Made by a program: the position numbers and the translations under genes. Shown piece after piece: positions 27,809 to 36,450 of a stretch of 64,000 bases of DNA. The DNA is from Nocardia sp. NBC_00508. Its GTDB lineage: Bacteria > Actinomycetota > Actinomycetes > Mycobacteriales > Mycobacteriaceae. The stretch is taken from assembly GCF_036346875.1 (NCBI RefSeq), contig NZ_CP107852.1, positions 7,254,001 through 7,318,000 on the forward strand, written 5' to 3'. The notes beneath the pieces were generated by a model. It searched no databases. It worked only from the letters and a program-made list of their open reading frames with translations, and was not told the origin of the DNA. The first letter of the stretch is position 1. Each line of letters starts with the position of its first letter.

Positions 27809-27824
27809 CTAAGCGCTTGCTTAG
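27809..27824. promoter_or_regulatory. Palindromic TetR-type operator CTAAGC-N4-GCTTAG
   Basis: CTAAGCGCTTGCTTAG, perfect arms of 6 with a 4-base centre, 48 bases before the ATG of the SDR operon. This AAGC...GCTT style is common for actinobacterial TetR regulators of acyl-CoA metabolism. It differs from the 22-bp element, so a second regulator probably controls this operon. 27885-28130 shows no gene. Confidence 0.65.
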
Positions 27825-28130
27825 CTTCGGACACCATGCTGGATGGCCCGGATAGCGGTCAAGGCCACTGCCGATTCCGTTCATATGACGTGAGTCACAT
27901 CAATGGAATGCCGCCTCTGCGGCGTGCCACCAATGCAGCGCGGATCCAACCCCGGCCGCGAGTCGGACGCTCACTACCGGCCGGCGATGTAGATCGCGCT
28001 CAATCGGCACGACGACGTTCGCGCTTACCGAATGCGCTGGTCGATACACTCGCCGAAACGGGCCGAGTGCTCGCCAGGGTTGCCCGCTGTTCATTCGCGA
28101 GCGAAATAGGTGGCAGCGGAAGCGATTCGG

Positions 28131-28811
28131 TCAGCTAGCCGACTCGTCGATTTTCAGTGCGTTGGTCCACAGGCGCGTAGCTGTTCGAACGAGATCGTCG
28201 AGCGAAGCCTCTTCCTCGAGGGCGAACGCGTAGTACGCCATCCGGCCGACCATGCCAGACAGCGCACGTGACGCGGCCTGGGGATCGAGTTCGCGGTCGG
28301 CGAGGCCCTGTTCCTGGAGATCCCTGATGGATCGAGCGTTGCGGTCGGAGAAGGCACGTGCGCGGCGTCGGCGCATTTCGCGAAACTTCGGATCGATCGC
28401 TGCTACCTGGTCGAGGATCAGCATCAACTTCGCGTTTCGCTTGTATGCCTCGAAGTAGGCGCGGTTGCTCGCCTCGATCACCGCCACCGGAGATGCCTCC
28501 TCGGCGCCCAGACGCGGCATCCCCGGATGCAGCATGTCGTCCTGGGAGACTTCGAGGACCGCCTGGAGAATCTCTTCCTTACTCGAGAAATACGTATAGA
28601 AACTACCCGTGGAGCATTTCGCCTCGACCGTGATATCCGAGAGCCGTGCGTCGAGGTAGCCGTCGCGTTCGAACACCACTCGGGCCGCGGCCACCAGCGC
28701 CGCCCGCGTTCGTAAACCGCGGGCCGTAAGAGGGGGTTCCCGGAGGGCGGAAGTATCGGCCAGCGAGGGGATCTCCCCTACTGCCGCTTCGTCGTCGGCC
28801 GTTCTGGCCAT
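28131..28811 (-). CDS. TetR-family regulator, second copy
   Basis: Repressor of 226 residues with a 35-residue N-terminal arm. The helix-turn-helix is RVVFERDGYLDARLSDITVE, AKCSTGSFYTYFSSKEEILQ. Start is ATG 28811 with AGGGAGGG upstream; the ATG at 28859 has no site. Operator copy C lies 148 bases upstream of this start and no other gene is near it, which suggests autoregulation through the 22-bp element and makes this TetR the better candidate for controlling all four copies. Confidence 0.85.
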   Translation of the reverse strand: MARTADDEAAVGEIPSLADTSALREPPLTARGLRTRAALVAAARVVFERDGYLDARLSDITVEAKCSTGSFYTYFSSKEEILQAVLEVSQDDMLHPGMPRLGAEEASPVAVIEASNRAYFEAYKRNAKLMLILDQVAAIDPKFREMRRRRARAFSDRNARSIRDLQEQGLADRELDPQAASRALSGMVGRMAYYAFALEEEASLDDLVRTATRLWTNALKIDESAS

Positions 28812-28958
28812 CAACCACCCTCCCTGCTCTGCCCTGGATTCTCTCAGTGATCGTCGCATACCGGTAGTCGGTCTGTACTCAGCTCCGACCCGCCCGGCGA
28901 CCCATCGGATCGAGACAACCTCAATCGCTCGAACATAGATTCGTAACCGCGAAGCTAG

Positions 28959-28980
28959 TCGAATTTGAACCCGCCTTCAA
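28959..28980. promoter_or_regulatory. 22-bp palindromic operator, copy C
   Basis: TCGAATTTGAACC followed by CGCCTTCAA. It keeps the outer TxGAA/TTCAA arms and the inner TTGA but is the weakest of the four copies. It sits upstream of the TetR gene at 28131. Confidence 0.5.
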
Positions 28981-29123
28981 GTCGCTGCGGGACCTCTGCC
29001 TTGTTCATGGCTCTTCCAGTCCGCGTCGCAGCCCAACTTCCAAGACCCGGGCCCTGCCCAGCCGGGGTTGGAATCCGACTGGGCAGAGATCGCGTCACGG
29101 GATGGGTGACGTGCGAGGTAGCG

Positions 29124-29822
29124 TCACTTCGCCGGGGATGGCATCGGCTGATTGATCGTCGTGAAATACTGGACAGCCGCCATGATCGCGACGGGAGCGG
29201 TGATGAGAAGCTGGCCCGCCAACGTCCCCAGCGCACCGAGGGCGAGGATTCCCCCCACACATCCGATGGCGGCGGCTGGAAGGAAGGCCCCGAACAAGCC
29301 GATGATCGCCGCGGAAGCGACGGTCGCCCCGGCGATCCCGCCCAGCACGCAACCGACCGCCGCGCCGCCGATGCCGCCGACAGCGGTGCCGATCGTCGCT
29401 CCCATGAGGATTGTGGAGGACAATCGTGCCCAGGCGGCTTGTTCCCGGTCGTACTGGGTCTTCCAGGGAGCCTGGTCTTCGTAGGGCAGGGCGACCGGCT
29501 TGTAGGCCGCGTGCTCGAGGTCGAACCGCGGCGTCAACGTAGCAGTGCGGTCGCGGATATCGGCGGCGATCGGGAAGACGAAATCATCTACCCGGAAGGA
29601 CAATTCCGAACCAGCCATGACAACGCCGTTGGGCGCCTTGATCATCAGGGTGCCATCTTCGACGGCAAGCGAGCCGGTCTCGACGTCGATCATCGTCGAT
29701 CGCTCTCCGACCGATACCTTGTACCCGACAGCCCCAGGATCGGCCGGTGCGGCGGACGCCGTTCCTGCCGTCACGCCGAGTGCCGACACCAGCAGCGTCG
29801 CAGCTGCAATCGTCTTCCTCAT
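29124..29822 (-). CDS. Secreted glycine-zipper membrane protein (Nocardia/Rhodococcus type)
   Basis: A 232-residue protein with a signal peptide (MRKTIAAATLLVSALGVTAG, cleavage near TASA-AP), a soluble beta-rich domain of about 110 residues, then Gly/Ala-rich hydrophobic stretches (GTAVGGIGGAAVGCVLGGIA and more) like glycine-zipper membrane inserts. Proteins of this layout are common in Nocardia, of unknown function; membrane insertion outside the cytoplasm is likely. Start is ATG 29822 with AAGGA upstream. Upstream the same frame is open into a broken epoxide hydrolase, so a fusion polypeptide is possible. Confidence 0.75.
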   Translation of the reverse strand: MRKTIAAATLLVSALGVTAGTASAAPADPGAVGYKVSVGERSTMIDVETGSLAVEDGTLMIKAPNGVVMAGSELSFRVDDFVFPIAADIRDRTATLTPRFDLEHAAYKPVALPYEDQAPWKTQYDREQAAWARLSSTILMGATIGTAVGGIGGAAVGCVLGGIAGATVASAAIIGLFGAFLPAAAIGCVGGILALGALGTLAGQLLITAPVAIMAAVQYFTTINQPMPSPAK

Positions 29823-30227
29823 CTTTTTCCTTCTTCTCTGTGCCTCGAACCTCACGTTCGAGAAATCTCGAATACGCGGCGGTGCAGTCGATTCGGTCGA
29901 TTCCTGAATGGAGTCGAGGAACTCCCCCAGCGCATCGTCGACTACCTCGGGTCGCTCCTGCTGAGTCCAATGACCGGCGCCCGCCACCTCGCAGATCCCC
30001 GAGAACTGACCGCCGTAACCGCGCATACCCGGGGCGATAACGCGATACCCGGCATCCGCAAGCGCGAAAACCTGGTGCGGCCATGAGAACGCGAGTTCGG
30101 GAAACCCGTGGCAGAGAACTACGACCGGTCCCTTTACGTGTTCGACGATCCGTAGTTCGATCCCGTTCGTCGCGATGCGCCGGGAACCGAGCGCTTCCCA
30201 CGCTGCCGGATCGACCTTCATCCGCAT
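29823..30227 (-). pseudogene. Epoxide hydrolase with deleted core, in frame with the next gene
   Basis: The N-terminal part keeps VVVLCHGFPELAFSWPHQ (oxyanion HGFP) and GYRVIAPGMRGYGG, then jumps to the C-terminal VAGAGHWTQQERPEVV with the catalytic His. About 180 residues including the nucleophile Asp and the cap domain are missing, so it cannot be active. No stop separates it from the secreted-protein gene downstream. It begins at ATG 30227 and lies under operator copy D, so the intact ancestor was probably part of the regulon. Confidence 0.75.
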
Positions 30228-30414
30228 GTCCCCCTCGGTTCGAGAGCGCGGAAGGTGAACCGGGCGGTCTCCGGCGAGCGGCAAGCCCAAGGGAGGCCGA
30301 GCGGCAGACCGAGACCGGCCGCGATCAGTGAGGCCATGCGGTTCCCCTTTGGCGTGAGGTCATGGCTCGGATGGGGCTCCGACCAGGTCGGGCGGACCAC
30401 CCAAGGAGCGGTGA

Positions 30415-30436
30415 TTGAAACTGAACTCAACATCAA
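30415..30436. promoter_or_regulatory. 22-bp palindromic operator, copy D
   Basis: TTGAAACTGAAC followed by TCAACATCAA; on the minus strand it again matches the shared pattern with one changed outer base. It lies 188 bases upstream of the broken epoxide hydrolase ATG. A short minus frame in between (30218-30346) begins MASLIAAGLGLPLGLPWA and may be another remnant. Confidence 0.6.
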
Positions 30437-30649
30437 ATTGTGATCTACGTCAAGTCCTCGAGTCCGAAATCGCGTCAATTACGGTGCTACCGCGCCAAGC
30501 GCCACCACTCACGGGCCGACGGGGTCGCGGCGGTAGGTACGGGCGGTCGGATCCGCGGCACGTCGCTCCTGCGCACCCGGGTTGGACGCCTCCGGGTTGT
30601 GCATTCGTGAGTTATTCACGCGTCGGATCGGAATCCGGGTTCGTCCCTG
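30437..30649. other. Intergenic, nothing seen
   Basis: No coding or structured feature I can support between operator D and the end of the kinase gene. Confidence 0.5.
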
Positions 30650-31594
30650 CTACAGCGGCCCGATCCTGGTGCAGGCGGCGAATTCGCCGTCGCTGTCACG
30701 GAATTGCGGCCACTGCATGACACCGGAAGTCTGCGGACCGAAGACGCCGTCCTGATCGATCCGGTGCAGATCCTGCACGTAGAGGACGGCCAGGCCGGTC
30801 GCGGAGCTGTAGATACCGTCTACCGAGGGAAGTTCGCGGTGGTAGCAGCGGCGCAATGCATCCTGCAGCGCACGCACCCCTTCGATGGGTGCGGCGGTCC
30901 GATCCGCCGATCCCGTTGGATGGGAGTCGGCAAAGGACAGCAGACAACGCCGCCCGCCATCGGAGGTACTCGGCACTACCGCGTGGTAGCCGTCGCCGGT
31001 CGGCACCGCGGTGGTGAAATGGCAGCGCTGGGCCAAGGCGACCGCGCGCTGCTCTGGCGGTGCGTACGCGTCGGTGCGGCTGGCCGTCCCGGTGACGGTG
31101 GCGTCCACATCCCGCGCGATGCCGAAGTCGCCGACCAGCACCCGGTCTACGCCACCTTCGCCAGGGGCGAGGAAGATATTGGCGGGCTTGATATCTCGAT
31201 GAACGACACCGCGCGCATGGGCGAAGTCGAGCGCCTTCGCGACCTCGGTGAGGATGTGCAACGCACGGTCCGGTGCGATGCCCCTGCGATGCCCGGCCAC
31301 CACCTGAGCGAGATCGCCGCCCGGGACATACTGCATCGACATCCAGAGGGCGCCATCCGCCTCCCCGTAGTCCTTGATGTCCACGATGTTCGGGTGTTCG
31401 AGCTGCGCGGCCATCCGTGCCTCGTTGATGAATCCCGCGGTGTCGTGGGTCTCGGCGAGTACCTTGAGTGCGACCTGTTTCGGCAGGTTGGGATGCGTCG
31501 CGAGATAGACCGTGCCCATACCGCCGGACCCGAGCTTCTTCTCGATCACATACCCCGCGAGCGCTGTACCGGTCGTCAGTTCCGCAGCGGACAC
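30650..31594 (-). CDS. Ser/Thr protein kinase, C-lobe truncated, fused to peptidoglycan-binding-like domain
   Basis: A PknH/PknD-type kinase front: GSGGMG loop (22-27), Lys44 in VALKV, HRDIKPAN with Asp134, Asp156 in DFG, and the APPEQ (APE-type) motif at 178-182. The usual helices F-I of the C-lobe and the transmembrane segment are absent: the chain goes straight into an extracellular-type domain with CHFTTAVPTGDGYH and peptidoglycan-binding repeats (GVRALQDALRRCYH, DQDGVFGPQTSGVMQW). An in-frame deletion of the middle of a membrane kinase explains this. Activity is doubtful. Start is GTG 31594 with GAGGAGG upstream. Divergent from a frameshifted EmbR-like gene. Confidence 0.75.
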   Translation of the reverse strand: MSAAELTTGTALAGYVIEKKLGSGGMGTVYLATHPNLPKQVALKVLAETHDTAGFINEARMAAQLEHPNIVDIKDYGEADGALWMSMQYVPGGDLAQVVAGHRRGIAPDRALHILTEVAKALDFAHARGVVHRDIKPANIFLAPGEGGVDRVLVGDFGIARDVDATVTGTASRTDAYAPPEQRAVALAQRCHFTTAVPTGDGYHAVVPSTSDGGRRCLLSFADSHPTGSADRTAAPIEGVRALQDALRRCYHRELPSVDGIYSSATGLAVLYVQDLHRIDQDGVFGPQTSGVMQWPQFRDSDGEFAACTRIGPL

Positions 31595-31764
31595 TCCGAT
31601 ATCCTCCTCAGCGACTCCCCCGGCGAGAATAGCGCCGTGAAGCCGGTCGGGCAGGGCCGATTCGCGCACTCGAGTAGGCGGGCGGCACCGCGTATCCTGT
31701 ACGCATTCGCCACGACTGCCGCGCCGAGTCCGCCTCGCGTGCAATCTCTTTGGGAGGATAGGCA

Positions 31765-32882
31765 GTGGAATCCGCGCACGGCCAAGGGCTTCCGCTCGAC
31801 GCGCGCGTGCTGGGGCCGGTGCAACTGCTCGTCGGCGGACACCCGATCGACCTCTCCGGGACCAAGGTGCGCGCCCTGCTCGCCGTCCTCGTCATCAATC
31901 GCGGCAATCCGGTGACGAAGGGAAACTCGTCGAAGCACTGTGGGACGACGAGCCGAGCGGGTCGGTCAACAACCTGTACGTCTACGTCTCGAATCTGCGC
32001 ACCGCCTTGCGCGGCGCGGGAGCCGACGGACTGCTGCGATCGGTGACCGGCGGCTGCTACCAGCTCGACATCGGTGATGACGAGTGCGACCTGGGTCGGT
32101 TCGAGCGCGCTCTCGCCCGCGGGGTCGAGTCGAGGAACGCCGACGATCTCGAGGGCGCATCGCGGCGTTTCGCGGCCGCGCTGGCCGAGTGGAGCGGCGA
32201 CGCGGTCGCCGACCTGCACGAGTTCCGGTTCGCGGCGAACTTCGCGGTGAAGATGAGCGAGCTGCAGCGCTGCACCGTCGCCGATCGGATCGAGGCGGAC
32301 ATCGCCTGCGGTCGCGCCGCCGGGGCGATCGGCGAATTGACCGCGCTCACTGCCGACTACCCGCTGGACGAGCAGCTCTGGCGGCTGCTGATCACCGCCC
32401 TGTACCGGACCGGTCGTCAGACCGACGCGCTGGCCGCCTGCCTGCGCATCCGCCGGAACCTGCGGCAGGAGCATGGCGTCGATCCCGATCCGCAGACCGT
32501 GGCGCTGGAGGACGCGGTGCGCAACCAGCAGGTGCTCCCCGATGGCACCTCCGCGCAGCGCGCCACGATGCGAGACGCGCCCGGTGTGCGGCGACAGGCC
32601 TGGCTGCGTGGCGCCGGCGGCATGCCGATCCCCATCCCGGCCGCGGGACTGTGCATCGGCCGCGGGCCGGGCAACGACGTGGTCATCGACGACGACAACC
32701 GGGTCAGCCGCAAGCACGCGCGCATCCTGCACCGTGACGAGGGTGTGTTCATCCGGGACCGCGACTCGGCGAACGGCGTCTACGTCAACGACATCCTCAT
32801 CGGGGCCGATACGGCCCTGCACGACGGCGATCTCATCCGCCTCGGTTCCACCACGCTGCGATTCGAGGCGCGCGGCGACTGA
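31765..32882 (+). pseudogene. EmbR-like SARP/BTAD-FHA regulator, frameshifted
   Basis: The complete domain set of EmbR is there: winged-helix DNA-binding region (LDARVLGPVQLLVGGHPIDL), the BTAD helical domain (DLGRFERAL ... LRIRRNLRQEHGVDPDP) and a C-terminal FHA domain with CIGRGPGNDVVIDDDNRVS, SRKHA and SANGVYVN. Near 31915-31921 one base is missing: the first frame runs to a stop at 32044, while the true continuation (KLVEALWDDEPSGSVNNLYV) is in another frame. Either a recent pseudogene or a sequencing error. In mycobacteria EmbR's FHA binds phosphorylated PknH; the neighbouring kinase is also damaged. Confidence 0.8.
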
Positions 32883-33014
32883 CCCACCGCCGCAAGTATT
32901 TCCAGCACGATCGAGCGCTGAAGAAAGCCTCCAGAAACCTCGAAGACGCGGCCCATACCTTGCTGATCAGGGAGCAAACAGCTCACCGTTCGCACACCTC
33001 GACAGGAGAAACCG

Positions 33015-33344
33015 ATGGCTCTTCGTCGCTTCATCGCCGCCGCCACCCTCACCACCGCCGTGCTGGCCGCCGCAGCCGGGCCCGCCGTTGCCGAACCCGC
33101 CTCCCCCGGCGCTGATCCTGCCTCCCGCAGCGCGGGCTGCGCGTACACCAGCGCGCAGCCGACCATCCAGCGCGGCAGCACCGGTGACGCGGTCCGCCAG
33201 GCACAGTGCCTGCTCGGCGTCACGGTGGACGGCGTTTTCGGGTCGGAGACCGAGACCGCCGTGGTGCACGTCCAAAGTGCGTTCGGCCTGAAGGTGGACG
33301 GCATCGTCGGCCCGCAGACCTGGGCCGCGCTGTACGCCCTCTGA
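33015..33344 (+). CDS. Small secreted peptidoglycan-binding protein
   Basis: A 109-residue exported protein: signal peptide MALRRFIAAATLTTAVLAAA with AVAEP cleavage region, then one PG_binding_1 domain (IQRGSTGDAVRQAQCLLG, DGVFGSETETAVVHVQ, DGIVGPQTWAAL). Two cysteines could form a disulfide. It has no enzymatic domain, so it may simply bind wall peptidoglycan. Start ATG 33015 with ACAGGAGAAACCG. Its domain matches the C-terminal part of the truncated kinase at 30650, a likely paralogue. Confidence 0.85.
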   Translation: MALRRFIAAATLTTAVLAAAAGPAVAEPASPGADPASRSAGCAYTSAQPTIQRGSTGDAVRQAQCLLGVTVDGVFGSETETAVVHVQSAFGLKVDGIVGPQTWAALYAL

Positions 33345-33496
33345 GCACCGCTCCGGCCGGCCGGCTCGTCTCCGGCATCGCCGCGGGGACGAGCTTGGCG
33401 GCCGCAGTTCAGCAGTGGGTGCCTGCTCGGCAGGCAGGTCGTTTCACACGGCCGGTCGCCGCGGTACGGTCGGCTCGAGCAGTGCAGCAGGCGAAC

Positions 33497-34672
33497 TCAG
33501 CGGTGCGCTGCGTGATGGGCGCGGGTTTGGGACGCCACGATACGCACCAGCGCGCCCAGCGCGATCTCCACATCGACGAGGTGCAGACCCCACGTCGCGT
33601 TCGGAACCGGGTACAACCCGGGGCTGCCCGCTTCCGGGGTCGCCATCAGCACGTTCGCGTCGCCGCTACGGACGCACTGGAGCCGGTAGGTTTCCGCGGG
33701 GACCAGCCATGGGGTGGGAGCGGCAACGGCGGACGGTCCATGGCGCAGCGCCAGCTCGACGCCGAGCGGGCTGGGCACCGGGTTCGCGCGCAGCACAGTG
33801 TCCGCGGTGCGGGGTTCATTGCGGTCCAGTGAGGACGGGTTGGTGCAAGCCACCTCGTAGTCCGGGCCGTACGGCCGAGGCAGCTCCTCCGGGGTCATCG
33901 GGTTGCGGCCGAATCGGCTGTCCGGAGGCGGGATCGCGCCGAAGGTCTGCCAGGCGAGGACGCACCGTGTCTGCTGCTCGGCGCGACACAGCGGGAGATA
34001 GTGGAAGTCGCCGCCGACGTCACCGTTCTTCGGCACCACCACATTGCCACCGAGCAGGATCGCGGACAGGATCCGATCACGCACGGCCGACTGCGGTTCG
34101 ATCTCCTCCCTGATCAGCTGGCGCAGCATGCGCGCACCCTGGGAATGCCCGATCAGCACCACCGGCCTGCCGCGGTCGCGCTCGGCGGAGTAACTCCGCC
34201 ACGCCTGCAACACGTCCTGGTACGCGATCCGCGCCATCTCGGCACGCTGCTCGGGGGTGTACGCCCTCTCCGCGACCAGCGCCGGGACAGTCCGTTGTCG
34301 ATACACCGGCGCGTACACCTGACACACTTGGGAAAAACGCGCCGCCTGCTGTTGGGCAACCGCTCGCAACTCCGGCGTCACCTCGGTATCGGAGTTGGGT
34401 GTCGGCTCCAACGACGCCGTCGGATACACATAGAAGCAGTCCACTCCCGTGTCGCCCGCTGACGTCGGCTTCTCCTGCACATCCGGCTGCCCCGTCCGCC
34501 GCACCGTCGTCGCCGAACCAGCGCGGCACGGATCATCGGCCCGGTCCGGCCTGCACAACCACATAACGCCCGCGTCGCCCACCGGATTCGCCGCGCTCAC
34601 CGGCGACCCCGCCAGCACCCCGATTCCGCACGCCGCGACCGCAATTGCCCGCCGCCACCGACTGTCTCGCAT
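33497..34672 (-). CDS. Secreted DUF3089 lipase/esterase
   Basis: A 391-residue exported alpha/beta hydrolase. Signal peptide AIAVAACGIGVLAGSPVSAA at the N-terminus; the DUF3089 signature VDCFYVYPTASLEPTPN near residue 70; nucleophile Ser in LIGHSQGARML; catalytic His near the C-terminus is plausible in GLHLVDVEIALG. The family is mostly secreted lipases of mycolata. Start is ATG 34672 with AAGGGG upstream. Confidence 0.85.
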   Translation of the reverse strand: MRDSRWRRAIAVAACGIGVLAGSPVSAANPVGDAGVMWLCRPDRADDPCRAGSATTVRRTGQPDVQEKPTSAGDTGVDCFYVYPTASLEPTPNSDTEVTPELRAVAQQQAARFSQVCQVYAPVYRQRTVPALVAERAYTPEQRAEMARIAYQDVLQAWRSYSAERDRGRPVVLIGHSQGARMLRQLIREEIEPQSAVRDRILSAILLGGNVVVPKNGDVGGDFHYLPLCRAEQQTRCVLAWQTFGAIPPPDSRFGRNPMTPEELPRPYGPDYEVACTNPSSLDRNEPRTADTVLRANPVPSPLGVELALRHGPSAVAAPTPWLVPAETYRLQCVRSGDANVLMATPEAGSPGLYPVPNATWGLHLVDVEIALGALVRIVASQTRAHHAAHR

Positions 34673-35194
34673 CCCGCACCCCTTAGTGCTGTCGTGCCCG
34701 GATATCAGCGCTGACCATGCCACACCGCGGATGCTCGTTCGGGCGCCTTCGACGGCGTCAGCCTAGCGACGATTTGCCAAGTCCGGACGCTATCGCCGTA
34801 CGGCTACCCCACTATCGATGCCCGCGTCGCCGGGCGCGCCCATTCGACCGGGCCGTCGTAGCCGCCGGGACTCCCGGTCGGCAGCAGTTCCGGCGCGAAG
34901 ATTTCATGCGTGAGCACCGAAGGTGGTTACCCCCGCCTCCGGGATCTGGCCTCCCACTGTGGCGCCTCGCGCGTAGTGACCGATGAGTTCGCGGTGGGCG
35001 AGGAGTCCCTGGGCACCTTCACCGGAGTGACCTGTGGCAGCTGCGTCCGACGGCCGGTCGAATTTTGTTCGCGCTGATTCTGTTCGGTGGCATGCGCAGG
35101 TCGACGGCGGATAATCCAAGCGGCGCGACGTTGGGGCGCGCCACGCGCGGCAGGTACCAACCGGGTTGTTCGTACGATCACGTCAGGAGCACAT
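34673..35194. other. Intergenic, no supported gene
   Basis: The upstream region of both the DUF3089 lipase and cysteine dioxygenase. A stretch near 34977-35070 on the plus strand (TDEFAVGEESLGTFTGVTCG) is protein-like but has neither start nor known domain. I see nothing else. Confidence 0.4.
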
Positions 35195-35800
35195 GTGACC
35201 AGTTCCCTCGCGGTGAATCTCAAGCACGCCCGGGATATCCATCCCGACATCGACGTGCCGCTGGTTCAGGAGGCGATCCACCCGGAGCGGACACTGTGGA
35301 CACCCACTGAACTACACCACCTGACCAGCGAGGTGGCCGCGGAACTAGCGACGCCGCTGCTGGATATCGCACGGTTCTCCGCCGAGCAGCGCTGGTGGAC
35401 TCGGCTCGCGCTGACCATGGGTGTCGAGCTGTGGCTGCTGTCGTGGGCTCCGGGGCAGGGCACGGAACCGCACGACCACGGCGGCGCGGCCGGTGCCTTC
35501 ACCGTCTCGATCGGCCAGCTCAGCGAGGAGTATCTGTACGTTGGCGGTCCGGTCCGGACAGCGGAATGGCAGGTGGGCGACACGGTCGCATTCGGACCCG
35601 AGCGGGCGCACCGGCTCCGCAATCGCAGTGCTCGCCCCGCGGCCTCGGTCCATGCGTATTCGCCACCGCTGCGGCCGGTACGCGAGTACCGCAGGCTGAC
35701 GGATTTCGCGGGCGTAATGAGCGAGCGCAGCGAGCGAACAGAAGACGCAGCCGAGCACTCGCTCGTGCCGGGGCCGAGCGCTAGCGAGGCGCAGGCATGA
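35195..35800 (+). CDS. Cysteine dioxygenase family protein
   Basis: Oxidises cysteine (or a related thiol) to the sulfinate with a non-haem iron in a cupin fold; 201 residues. The iron ligands are visible as EPHDHGG (His-x-His) and the later FGPERAHRLRN His. Start is GTG 35195 with AGGAGC 6 bases upstream. The native protein ends near DFAGV; the last 27 residues (MSERSERTEDAAEHSLVPGP...) are encoded by the first unit of the 80-bp tandem repeat, so the C-terminus is a repeat-derived tail. Its TGA overlaps the ATG of the second unit. The rhodanese downstream fits a sulfur-metabolism pair. Confidence 0.85.
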   Translation: MTSSLAVNLKHARDIHPDIDVPLVQEAIHPERTLWTPTELHHLTSEVAAELATPLLDIARFSAEQRWWTRLALTMGVELWLLSWAPGQGTEPHDHGGAAGAFTVSIGQLSEEYLYVGGPVRTAEWQVGDTVAFGPERAHRLRNRSARPAASVHAYSPPLRPVREYRRLTDFAGVMSERSERTEDAAEHSLVPGPSASEAQA

Positions 35801-36036
35801 GCGAGCGCAGCGAGCGAACAGAAGACGCAGCCGAGCACTCGCTCGTGCCGGGGCCGAGCGCTAGCGAGGCGCAGGCATGAGCGAGCGCAGCGAGCGAACA
35901 GAAGACGCAGCCGAGCACTCGCTCGTGCCGGGGCCGAGCGCTAGCGAGGCGCAGGCATGAGCGAGCGCAGCGAGCGAACAGAAGACGCAGCCGAGCACTC
36001 GCTCGTGCCGGGGCCGAGCGCTAGCGAGGCGCAGGC
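35717..36036. repeat. Four identical 80-bp tandem repeats, each a chained mini-ORF
   Basis: Units start at 35717, 35797, 35877 and 35957 with ATGAGCGAGCGCAGCGAGCG and are identical to the base. Each encodes a 27-residue ORF (MSERSERTEDAAEHSLVPGP...EAQA) whose TGA overlaps the next unit's ATG (ATGA). As 80 is not a multiple of 3, each unit is read in a new frame, and the chain ends on the ATG of the rhodanese at 36037, which itself begins like a unit with 9 bases deleted. Unit 1 is fused to cysteine dioxygenase; units 2-4 (35797-35880, 35877-35960, 35957-36040) are free-standing. Recent slippage expansion is likely. Confidence 0.95.
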
Positions 36037-36450
36037 ATGAGCGAGCGAACAGCGGCCACCGGTGCCGAGGAGATGGTCGAGCAGGCCCGCGTGCAACTGG
36101 ATCGGGTCACCCCGGAGCAAGCGGCGGTGTTGCAGGCCGACGGGGCGCTGGTGGTGGACATCCGGCCGTATGCGAACCGGCTCGCCGAGGGCGAGATCGC
36201 CGGTGCGGTGGTGGTCGAGCGAATCGTGCTGGAATGGCGCCTCGATCCGGTCGGCGAACACCGGCTCCCGAGCATCGACGCAGCCACTCCGGTGGTGATC
36301 ATGTGCAATGAAGGCTACGCGTCCAGTCTCGCCGCGGCCGACGCACTCCGTCTCGGGTTGCGTCATGTCACCGACCTCGTCGGAGGCTTCCGAGCGTGGA
36401 AGGCAGCCGGGTTGCCGGTGGTACCGGGAGGCACGCCGGCGGTGCCGTAG
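36037..36450 (+). CDS. Rhodanese-like sulfurtransferase
   Basis: Single rhodanese domain, 137 residues; transfers sulfur through a persulfide on Cys90 in the loop MCNEGYASS, with the CH2 motif GGFRAW near residue 120. It starts at ATG 36037, overlapping the last mini-ORF stop of the repeat array, and has no separate ribosome site, so its translation probably depends on reinitiation. Together with cysteine dioxygenase upstream it forms a cysteine/sulfur catabolic pair. Confidence 0.85.
   Translation: MSERTAATGAEEMVEQARVQLDRVTPEQAAVLQADGALVVDIRPYANRLAEGEIAGAVVVERIVLEWRLDPVGEHRLPSIDAATPVVIMCNEGYASSLAAADALRLGLRHVTDLVGGFRAWKAAGLPVVPGGTPAVP

Noticed and set aside
35717..36036. The 80-bp tandem repeat as a CRISPR array
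   Set aside because: Units are directly adjacent with no spacers, each is an ORF, and no cas gene is present.
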